A stretch of DNA of 64,000 bases, taken from contig CAWGTB010000004.1 of NCBI GenBank assembly GCA_963825405.1, positions 186,001 through 250,000 on the forward strand, in the 5' to 3' direction. The translations under genes were made by a program, and so were the position numbers. The notes beneath the pieces are model-generated. The model ran no database searches. It was not told the DNA's origin and saw nothing but the letters and a program-made list of their open reading frames with translations. Origin of the DNA: JACPNO01 sp963825405. Lineage in GTDB: Bacteria > Acidobacteriota > Terriglobia > Bryobacterales > Bryobacteraceae. Shown in pieces: positions 43,276-51,200 of this stretch; the first letter of the stretch is position 1, and every line of letters begins with the position of its first letter.

Positions 43276-44061
43276 ATGGCCCTTTTTACTGACGGAAATA
43301 TATCGACGCTGGAGAACCTGAGTGGTGAGGACTCGGGTATTCTGGACCTAGCCAACATCGAAAGGATCGACTTGAGCGTCAAGCTGGGGCTGGCACAGGA
43401 CGAACTGGCGGTGGAGCTGGGATCGTGGCTGGCGCGATCGCGGGTTACATCTCCATGGACCTGGCCCGGCGATTCGGCGGCGTGTGTAGGTCCTCCAAAT
43501 CTCAATAACATTGTGGTAACTCCCCCGCTGAGAATGTGGCACACGTTCTACACGCTGGCATTAGTCTATCGCGATGCGTATTACAACCAATTGAACGACC
43601 GGTACCTAGCCAAATGGAACGAGTACAAAGAGCAGATGAAATGGGCTTCCGGGATGCTGTTTCAAGCGGGGGCCGGGTTGGTGTGGGATCCGATTCCGGC
43701 CGCGAACCCGCCGAGCCTGGCAGCGGTAACCGGCACACAGCCAGCGACAACTTACTTCGCTGCCATTTCCTGGCTTAACGCGCACGGCGAAGAGGGCGCG
43801 CCAGGGCCGGCAGCTTCGCTCACCACTGTGGCACAGCAGGTGATTCAAGTGACGCCGCAAAACATCCCGGCTAATGCCAAGACATGGAATATCTATGCGG
43901 GACCGGGTACCGAGTCGCTGACGCTGCAGAATTCAACACCGCTGGACGTGGCGCAACTTTGGGTGGAACCCAATACGGGCCTGGTGACAGGGAGAGTTCC
44001 CGGCAATGGGCAAGATCCGAATTCGTATCGAGTGCTGCCGCGCACGCTGCAGAGAGGGTAA
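43276..44061 (+). CDS. Head-tail adaptor candidate with Ig/FN3-like C-terminal domain
   Basis: This 261-residue protein has a helical N-terminal half (LDLANIERIDLSVKLGLAQD, MWHTFYTLALVYRDAYYNQL, LAKWNEYKEQMKWASGML), consistent with a portal-bound adaptor. The C-terminal half is a beta-sandwich with TTYFAAISWLNAHGEEGAPG and TWNIYAGPG. A similar sandwich pattern (LYYAITAVDNAGLESSLS, GFDVYRG) occurs in the 1311-aa tail-tip protein. Adaptors do not usually carry such a domain, so part of it may be displayed on the particle surface. Confidence 0.55.
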   Translation: MALFTDGNISTLENLSGEDSGILDLANIERIDLSVKLGLAQDELAVELGSWLARSRVTSPWTWPGDSAACVGPPNLNNIVVTPPLRMWHTFYTLALVYRDAYYNQLNDRYLAKWNEYKEQMKWASGMLFQAGAGLVWDPIPAANPPSLAAVTGTQPATTYFAAISWLNAHGEEGAPGPAASLTTVAQQVIQVTPQNIPANAKTWNIYAGPGTESLTLQNSTPLDVAQLWVEPNTGLVTGRVPGNGQDPNSYRVLPRTLQRG

Positions 44062-44064
44062 CCC

Positions 44065-44556
44065 ATGACGAGCGTAGGCAACCGTGCGGTGACCAAGATT
44101 TTGCAGCTGCTAATCGCGGGCCTCAATACGACCATCGCTGCCTTGGCGGCGGAGGAGGGCTTACAGATTCCGGCCATTAACGGGGGGCAGATTATTACAG
44201 AGAATGTTTCGGTGGAACTGGCAGAGAAGAGCGGAGACGCCAAGCGCAATGCGGCCTTGATCTATTGCGACACAATCCACAACACGCTGCGGGAAAAATT
44301 CCGGACGTTCTCCGGGCGTATCAGCCTCACGGTAGAGGTTCGCGTGACCCACGACCGGCTGGAGGGAGTGGACGGGACGCTGCGAATCTATGCCGATGCT
44401 GTGGGGCAAATACTCAACCAGAATCGCGGGGACTGGGGGACGGGCTTGTTTTATGGCGGAGGGTACGAAGCTTCCTTCGCGGCGGTGAAACATGGCGGCC
44501 GCAATTTCATCCAGATCGCCAAGGTCAACTTCGAGGTGGACGCGAGCGTCAACTAG
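44065..44556 (+). CDS. Tail terminator/completion protein candidate
   Basis: This 163-residue protein lies between the adaptor and tail-tube genes, the usual place for the tail terminator. It has an N-terminal helix (RAVTKILQLLIAGLNTTIAA) followed by alternating strands (ISLTVEVRVTHDRLEGVDG, FIQIAKVNFEVDASVN), which suits the alpha/beta fold of terminators such as lambda gpU. The ATG is 3 bp after the previous stop. The assignment is positional. Confidence 0.5.
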   Translation: MTSVGNRAVTKILQLLIAGLNTTIAALAAEEGLQIPAINGGQIITENVSVELAEKSGDAKRNAALIYCDTIHNTLREKFRTFSGRISLTVEVRVTHDRLEGVDGTLRIYADAVGQILNQNRGDWGTGLFYGGGYEASFAAVKHGGRNFIQIAKVNFEVDASVN

Positions 44557-44559
44557 TCT

Positions 44560-45732
44560 ATGTCAGTCTACATTTCTTCCAATGCAAACCGGTTCTACTG
44601 TGCAGCCGAAGCCACTTACGGACAAGTTCCGGCGGTCACGGCGAGCAACCGCTTTCCGGCGCTGAAGCTAACTGCGTCACAGAAGCTAGAAGTAACCGCG
44701 CGGCAGGACAAGACGGGGAGCCGGACTTTTCCGGGCTTGCCTGTGGGCGGCAGGCGTCAAACCACGTTCGGCGTGAAGACCAACATGACGTCATGGAATC
44801 CGCAGACCAGCGCACCGAGTTATGGCCCGCTATTCCAGGCGACTCTGGGCGCAACGCCTCTAAGTTATCAGGGGGGATTGGCCGGGACGGGTTCGAGCGG
44901 GACAACGCTCAGCTTTGCCTCTGCACACGGGCTGACGGCGGGCCAAGGCGTGGCATTTGCGGGAGAGATCCGATTCGTGGCGGCGGTGGTCGATACTACT
45001 CACGTCCAATTGAACGCGCCGTTTTCGGCGGCACCTGCGTCGGGTGCGAGCATCGGCTCGACGGTGACTTACCTGCTTGCCTCAGAGCTTTCCAGCATCA
45101 GCTTGTTTGATTACTGGAGTCCGAGTACGGCGGTGCAGCGCATTTTATGCGGGGTAGCAATCGACCAACTGCAGGTGCGCGTGAATGGTGATTATCACGA
45201 GTTCGATTTCAACGGCTCAGCACAAGAGCTTATTGACAGCAGTAGCTTCGCGAGCGGGATCGGACAACTTAGCAGTTTTCCGGCAGAGCCGACGCTTGCC
45301 GCTTTCGATTACTCGATCGTGCCCGGCAATCTGGGACAAGTATGGCTGGATAATACGCCAGACCGGTTTTTCACGCTAACGGATGCCTTGATCACGGTGG
45401 GCAACGGCATGAAGCTGCGAGCCAAGGAATTCGGCTCGAGTTTGGCGAAGGGAATCTCGCCGGGCACAAGGAATGTCACGGTCGATCTGAAGCTATTCGG
45501 CCAGGATGATACTGCATCAAAGGGTTTGTATCAGGCTGCGAAACAGCAATCGCCAATGGCGGTGATGTTTCAATTAGGCCAGCAGGGCGGCCAACTGTTC
45601 GGAGCGTATCTGAAGAGCGTGATTCCCGAAGTGCCGGAGTACGACGATAGCGACACACGACTGCAGTGGCATTTTCGCAATTCACGCGCGCAGGGGACTG
45701 TGGATGATGAGATCGCGATTGCGTTCGGGTGA
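44560..45732 (+). CDS. Major tail tube protein
   Basis: This 390-residue, beta-rich protein shows a tube-protein layout: QKLEVTARQDKTGSRTFPGL, VGGRRQTTFGVKTNM, YGPLFQATLGATPLSYQGGL and later VQRILCGVAIDQLQVRVNGD, YHEFDFNGSAQEL. A middle insertion (about residues 115-170, Ala/Gly/Ser-rich, LSFASAHGLTAGQGVAFAGE) looks like an extra beta domain on the tube surface. It starts 3 bp after the terminator candidate. It forms the hollow non-contractile tail. Confidence 0.7.
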   Translation: MSVYISSNANRFYCAAEATYGQVPAVTASNRFPALKLTASQKLEVTARQDKTGSRTFPGLPVGGRRQTTFGVKTNMTSWNPQTSAPSYGPLFQATLGATPLSYQGGLAGTGSSGTTLSFASAHGLTAGQGVAFAGEIRFVAAVVDTTHVQLNAPFSAAPASGASIGSTVTYLLASELSSISLFDYWSPSTAVQRILCGVAIDQLQVRVNGDYHEFDFNGSAQELIDSSSFASGIGQLSSFPAEPTLAAFDYSIVPGNLGQVWLDNTPDRFFTLTDALITVGNGMKLRAKEFGSSLAKGISPGTRNVTVDLKLFGQDDTASKGLYQAAKQQSPMAVMFQLGQQGGQLFGAYLKSVIPEVPEYDDSDTRLQWHFRNSRAQGTVDDEIAIAFG

Positions 45733-45735
45733 TGG

Positions 45736-46101
45736 ATGAACTACGAGAGTTCAACGTTAGTGAAATCAAAGGCGCGGCCAGGGATCTCGTTCGTGGTTGC
45801 CAGAATGTCATTTGGACGGCGCGTCGATCTGATGCAGCGGATACGCGAGCTCTTGCAGAAGCATGAATTTCTGGCGGCCGGCGAATCACCGCAGGAGAGG
45901 CTGGAGGCGGCGCTGTTGACGGCAGAAATTGACCGGCTTTACGTCGCCTGGGGGTTGCGTGAAGTTGCCGGGCTGGAGTTGGACGGCACCGCCGCCACGC
46001 CGGAACGGTTGGCATCGGATGGACCGGAGGATCTCTTCCAGGAGGCCCTGGCGGCGGTGAAAGCGGAATGCGGACTGTCCGAGGCCGAAAGAAAAAACTG
46101 A
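45736..46101 (+). CDS. Tail assembly chaperone, upstream frame (gpG-like)
   Basis: This 121-residue protein is alpha-helical (FGRRVDLMQRIRELLQKHEF, LEAALLTAEIDRLYVAWGLR), as expected for the chaperone that coats the tape measure during tail assembly. Its last codons are AGA AAA AAC TGA, so a canonical A AAA AAC slippery heptamer sits in the correct phase immediately before the stop. A minus-one slip would fuse it to the downstream frame. It lies between the tail tube and tape-measure candidates, as G and GT do in siphophages. Confidence 0.8.
   Translation: MNYESSTLVKSKARPGISFVVARMSFGRRVDLMQRIRELLQKHEFLAAGESPQERLEAALLTAEIDRLYVAWGLREVAGLELDGTAATPERLASDGPEDLFQEALAAVKAECGLSEAERKN
46092..46098 (+). 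promoter_or_regulatory. Programmed -1 ribosomal frameshift site (A AAA AAC)
   Basis: The heptamer A AAA AAC is in phase X-XXY-YYZ with the gpG-like frame (codons AGA AAA AAC, then TGA at 46099-46101). After a minus-one slip the ribosome reads AAA AAA CTG ATT GTC and continues to 46430, giving a fusion of about 231 residues. This is among the most efficient known slippery sequences. Confidence 0.8.
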
Positions 46102-46430
46102 TTGTCGCCTTCCATTTCCAGTTTTCCGATCCAACCGCGTGGAGGTGCGACCGCTGCCGCCAGGCGGGCCTGGAAATAAAGCGGCGATGCGGCTGGGTAG
46201 CGAACGAAGCGGCAACTCCGCCACGTCCAGTGTGGGCTCGGCATGACGTGGCCACGGATACGTGTCCGAAATCTTACGTGACCGCGCAAAGCTTGGGATG
46301 GATTGAGCAGTTCTTCGTGTGGCGCAGGCTAGCATACCGCACGCCGGATGGGTTGAGCGCGCGCGAAGTGGAGGCATTCATGATTCTCGAAAACGAGATG
46401 GCGATAGAAGGGCGACGTGGCCACGAATAG
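46098..46430 (+). CDS. Tail assembly chaperone extension (gpT-like), reached by -1 frameshift
   Basis: This frame continues LIVAFHFQFSDPTAWRC for about 110 residues. It contains a Cys-rich motif (WRCDRCRQAGLEIKRRCGWV and later DTCPKSY) that could bind zinc, then helices near LGWIEQFFVWRRLAYRTPDG and FMILENEMAIEG. There is no start codon with a ribosome-binding site at its beginning, which supports expression only as the G-T fusion. In siphophages the T domain recruits tail-tube subunits. It ends overlapping the next gene's GTG. Confidence 0.75.
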   Translation: MIVAFHFQFSDPTAWRCDRCRQAGLEIKRRCGWVANEAATPPRPVWARHDVATDTCPKSYVTAQSLGWIEQFFVWRRLAYRTPDGLSAREVEAFMILENEMAIEGRRGHE

Positions 46431-47055
46431 GACAACAGAGCAGGCGATTGACAATGTCGTGAGAACGGTCGTGCCGGCAGCGAGCGGATCCAACGTATCC
46501 TCCGCTTTGACCAGCGTGTTACCCGGCGCAGTGGAACTCAGCAGCTCGTTGACTAACCTCGCCACACAGTTGGACGGCATCATCACGGCGACGCAAACAC
46601 AGGCGCAAGTGACGGCGGCGAATCGACTGTCGGTTGGACAGGACGCGGTCGCACAAAACAGTGGAAGCTCGGGATCGACGCTGGGCGCGATCGGGAGCGT
46701 GGCTGCGAGTTTTCTGGGCGGAGGCGTCGTGCCGCTGATCTCAGGGCTCATCGACTTATTCAGCGGAGGAGGAAGTGACGCTCCAGCGGCGCTGGCGCGC
46801 TATGCGGCGCCGGCCAACCTCAACTTCTCCGCAGCTAATGGACCGGATTCATCGCTCGAAGGAGTCAGTTACGGACAGAACGGGCAGCCGCGCACGACGG
46901 GGAACAGCGGCGGCACACCGTCCCAAGCGATTACGATTCAAGTGCAAGCTATGGACAGCCAGTCGTTTCTCGACCACAGTCAAGATATTGCGAGCGCGGT
47001 GCGACAAGCGATGCTGAACATGCATCCGCTCAATGACGTGATCAGCGATATGTAA
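46417..47055 (+). CDS. Short tail tape-measure protein candidate
   Basis: This 212-residue protein follows the chaperone pair, where the tape measure always lies. It is helical and Ala/Ser/Val-rich in its first half (LTNLATQLDGIITATQTQAQ), has a hydrophobic membrane-like segment (VAASFLGGGVVPLISGLIDL), and ends in SFLDHSQDIASAVRQAMLNM. Tape measures in long-tailed phages have about 700-2000 residues; RcGTA has one of roughly this length. If the role is right, the tail would be only a few tens of nanometres long. It starts at GTG 46417. Confidence 0.55.
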   Translation: MATNRTTEQAIDNVVRTVVPAASGSNVSSALTSVLPGAVELSSSLTNLATQLDGIITATQTQAQVTAANRLSVGQDAVAQNSGSSGSTLGAIGSVAASFLGGGVVPLISGLIDLFSGGGSDAPAALARYAAPANLNFSAANGPDSSLEGVSYGQNGQPRTTGNSGGTPSQAITIQVQAMDSQSFLDHSQDIASAVRQAMLNMHPLNDVISDM

Positions 47056-47065
47056 GTAGACAAAC

Positions 47066-47425
47066 ATGGCCACCTTCCCATTACTGAAAACTGGCGCGGT
47101 TACGCAGTACCCGGCGCAAAAGTCATTCGCGTACTCGAACTATGTAGCGCGTTTTCTGGATGGCGCCGAACAGAGATACCGCGAGAGCGGCGGCCCGCTT
47201 TCACGCTGGTCAATCCGGTTGGATTTGGTGGATGAGGCGGAGTTGAACGCGTTGGAACTGTTCTTCCTGAACCAGCAAGGCGCATTTGGCAGCTTTTCAT
47301 TTGTCGATCCGTGGGATTCCACGACGCACACCAACTGCAGCCTGGAGCAGGACACTCTGGATTTGCACCTTGCGAGCGAAGGTCGCGGCAGCACAACGGT
47401 CAACATTCGGGAGAATCGCACCTGA
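47066..47425 (+). CDS. Distal tail protein candidate (DUF2460-like), copy 1
   Basis: This 119-residue protein has the short beta-domain pattern seen in DUF2460-type distal tail proteins: FLDGAEQRYRESGGPLSRWS, LNALELFFLNQQGAFGSFSF, then VDPWDST. Such proteins form the ring joining tube and tip in RcGTA and related siphophages. The next gene begins with a related domain, so the module carries two distal-tail-like proteins in tandem. Confidence 0.6.
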   Translation: MATFPLLKTGAVTQYPAQKSFAYSNYVARFLDGAEQRYRESGGPLSRWSIRLDLVDEAELNALELFFLNQQGAFGSFSFVDPWDSTTHTNCSLEQDTLDLHLASEGRGSTTVNIRENRT

Positions 47426-47426
47426 C

Positions 47427-48212
47427 ATGCTCTATTATCCGCAATTATCGTCCGGCGCTCTCGGCCAGTTTCCTCTTCAAAAGCGCAGAACGCAGCGGAC
47501 GGTTGTAAACGATTGCCAGGATGGCCGGGAGATACGGCTGGCTGATGACGGCGCTGCCAGCGTGGCTTGGACCCTTGGTTATGGCGCGCTGGCGGATGGC
47601 GAACTGGCAGCGCTCGAGCAATTCTTTCAATCCGCGGAAGGCTCACTCAACAGCTTCACGTTCCTGGATCCGACCGCCAACCTTCTTCTGTGGAGCGAAA
47701 GCTTTGGCAATGCGGCCTGGACCACAAGCCCGCTGCTGCAGCTTACCGGCAATATCGCTGATGCGTTCGGCGGCACGAATGCGACGCGTGTGGTAAACCC
47801 GACGGGAACAGTCTGTACGATCGTCCAAACCTTAAATGCTCCCGAATGGTTCACCTATTGTCTGAGTGTTTATGCGCGCACCTCGCCAGGCGGATATATC
47901 ACACTTACTCTACAGTCAGCTGGCGGCACTTACTTAATACAACCTGGCTGGAAACGGATTACCCTTACGGGACAATCACACGGTACGGCTGGCACAATCA
48001 CGGTGGGGTTAGGCGTAGCTGCCGGCCAGTCGATCGATGTATTCGGGATTCAACTGGAGGCGCAGCCTGGGGCGTCAAAGTATAAGCAGACCTTTAGCAA
48101 CGCGGGTGTGTATACGGACGCGCACTTTGCAGCAGACACTTTCGGCCTCACGACTTCCGCCCCGAACCGGCACGCCTGTACGATGCAGGTTGTGGCGCCG
48201 GCTGGCGCTTAG
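47427..48212 (+). CDS. Distal tail-like protein with C-terminal jelly-roll domain, copy 2
   Basis: The first 90 residues of this 261-residue protein resemble copy 1 (LAALEQFFQSAEGSLNSFTF, then LDPTANLLLW). From about residue 85 a lectin- or CBM-like jelly roll follows: LLLWSESFGNAAWTTSPLLQ, FTYCLSVYARTSPGGYITLT, GWKRITLTGQSHG and FGIQLEAQPGASKYKQT. This type of domain is common on phage receptor-binding or decoration proteins. The protein could combine a structural ring with glycan binding. The ATG at 47427 is one base after the previous stop. Confidence 0.6.
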   Translation: MLYYPQLSSGALGQFPLQKRRTQRTVVNDCQDGREIRLADDGAASVAWTLGYGALADGELAALEQFFQSAEGSLNSFTFLDPTANLLLWSESFGNAAWTTSPLLQLTGNIADAFGGTNATRVVNPTGTVCTIVQTLNAPEWFTYCLSVYARTSPGGYITLTLQSAGGTYLIQPGWKRITLTGQSHGTAGTITVGLGVAAGQSIDVFGIQLEAQPGASKYKQTFSNAGVYTDAHFAADTFGLTTSAPNRHACTMQVVAPAGA

Positions 48213-48214
48213 CC

Positions 48215-51200
48215 ATGTCGACTATCTTCCAGATCAAAGAGCAAGCAGTAACTGATACTCCCCTGTTACTTTTTGATTGCCAGCTATGGGACGGGCAACT
48301 AGAGCACTGGAGTACGCATCAGGTGACTGTAGGCGGCGTTACTTATGCGGGTCGAGTGCTGCGCCACAATGTCTTTGAGATCCAGACCTCATCCGACCAA
48401 GGCGTGGATGCCATTCCAAAAATATCCCTGGCATTGGCAAACGCCGATTCTCATTTCTCTCAACTGGAGCGCGATGGCGGCTTCAAAGGCGCTTTGCTGA
48501 CTGCCCGTTTTCTCTTCTTTGACCTGCGCCAGGGAGTACCGAGTTCGGACATCAGCACGGTTTTTCTTGGCATCATGAACCCGCCGGACCAAGTGACGCA
48601 ATCGACTTTCCAGCTTTCGGCAATCAACCGCATGAGCTTGCAGCGCGTGCTTTTGCCAGAGGTACGGGTGCAGCGGCGGTGTCCTTGGGATTTTCCTGCA
48701 ACACCCGCGCAACGCCTGGAAGCGTCGACGGGTGGGACGGATGGCCAGTATTCGCGGCTGTATCGCTGCGGCTATTCCGCCGACATATCTGGCGGCACGG
48801 GGAACCTGAATGGCTCCTCTGCGTTTGTGTCGTGCAGCTTTACCCGAGCAGATTGCACGGCGCGAGGAATGTTCAGCCAGGATAGCGCGCAACGAGCAAC
48901 GGGAAGATTTGGCGGCATCGAGTTCGTGCCTTCCGTGGTACAGGTGAGGAGCTACGGCGAAAAGGGCACGCATCTTTCTCCGGTGAGTCCGAACGAGGCC
49001 CGCTACAACGACTTTGTGCCCATCGTCTACGGGACAGCCTGGTATGCGCCGACCATTGTGTTTACCCGAAATGACGGCAACCTGACGCGAATGGAAGTGC
49101 TCCTGGGGCTAGGAGAAATTCAGGGCGTCATCACCGTGTTAGTGAATGAGATTGAGATCCCGCTGGGAGTAACTGGATCTAACATGACAGGGACGGGATG
49201 GTTCAACCTGATCGGGACCGGTGCGCGGAACGGCGCATTCAATCCGGACTTCACGGACGCATCCGGTAATCCGTTGGGTGATCCTTACGGTAGCATGGCT
49301 TTCCTCTCAGTGGTCGTGCCTAACCAGATCAACGACGGGTTATCGCTCCCATCGATCAAAGTTCTGCTGCAGGGTGTGAAACTGGCGCACTATGGCACGG
49401 ATGGTAGTTTCCTGGACGAGCAATTCACTTCCAATCCTGCATGGATTGCGCTCGATATTCTCAGGCGCAGCGGCTGGTCGCTGGATGAAGTAGATTTACC
49501 AACTTTTGCACTGGCCGCGTCTTACTGCAATGAGAGTATCCAAACGCAAGACCTAAACGGAAACACGATTTCGATTCCGCGATTCGATTGCAATCTGGTC
49601 CTCAACAACCGGCGGACCGCGGGCGATCTGATTCGTGCGATTCGCAATGCTGCTCGTCTGTACCTCACCTACGGCAACGACGGCCTTCTGCAGCTTAAGG
49701 TAGAAAACACGCTGGCGTTGCAGCAACCTTCGCAATTGACGTGGAGCAACAGTACGCGCCAGCTTAACGGCGGGTGGCCGAGCTACGAATTCGGTGATGG
49801 CTCGACCGGCGTTTCGGGAATTCTGCGCAAGGCCAACGGCGATCCGAGCATCCGGATGTGGTCGCGCAGCACCACGGACACGCCAAACCGGTTCGCGATC
49901 GAGTTTCAGGATTCGCTCAACGAGTATCAGCAGGATAGCTTTTCGTTGGTGGACGTAGGGGACGTGGAGAGAGCGGGTCAGGAGATCACGGCTCCCCTTA
50001 CGGTTCTGGGCATTCCGAACTATGACCAGGCGGCACGGATACTAAAGTTCAACCTGGATAAATCAATTTACGGAAACACTTACGTTGAATTTGAGACAAG
50101 TGTCAAGGCGATTGGGATTCAACCTGGCGATCTGATCTCACTTACGTATCTAAAGGAAGGCTTCACCCGGCAACCATTTCGGGTGGTGAAGATTGCGCCA
50201 TCAACGAATTACCGAACGTCCCTCCTTACCGCGCAAATTCACGATGACTCCTGGTACGACGATACCAATGGTCAGGTCAGCGGAAATTCAGGGGCTAGAC
50301 GCCAGCCAGGTACGGGGGTGGGATTACCGCAGCCGCTGATCGGCAACGTCGTCGACACGAACGGCGACATTCAGTTTGGTGTAGTTGAAACTTCGAGTAC
50401 GGCTTCGGATGGAAGCCTGATTCTGAATGCGACGGTGGGCTTTTCGCCGCCTGCAGCGCCACAAACGGGTGGTCCGGCGATTCCATTTCTCAATCTGGCG
50501 GCAACCACCGGAGCGACCGGCGGAACTTTAACTGGCGGACAGACGCTGTATTACGCGATTACGGCGGTGGATAACGCTGGGCTCGAGAGCAGTCTCTCTT
50601 TTATCGTGCGCGCAACGACCGGGGCTGGAACCAACACGAATACCGTCACGCTGTCCAACTTGAGTTTCTCGCCAGACGCTGCGGGATTCGATGTCTATCG
50701 CGGCGCAAATCCAGCACAGCTGTTTCGAGTGACGCAGAATCAGACGCTAGCCACTCAGTTCATGGACACCGGACTTGCGCGCCAAGTGGCGTGCCCACCG
50801 GACGCAAATTACGATCACGCAAACTTCTACTGGCGGCTGGAACTGCAGACGGAATATTCGGCGACACTATACTCTGCAACAGCAGTCGGCAATAGCACCC
50901 TGGAAATGACGGCGAATGCTTATGTCGGGATGACGGTGCGCATTACGCGCGGCCGCGGCGCGGGGCAGGAACGGCCGATCAGTTCAAACACGGTCACCAC
51001 ACTGAACTTGACGATCGCTCCATGGAGTATTGAACCCGATACTACAAGCTTTTTCACGGTGGCTGAAGCGGGATGGCATTTCGGCGCCTCGGGAAAGACC
51101 AGCCCTGTGCAATTTCAAATTCCGAATCGCACGGGTGCCACGATTCATATTTCGGGCCGTGCCGCGAACGTCAACGATGCCGAAGCGCCGCTGGATCTGG

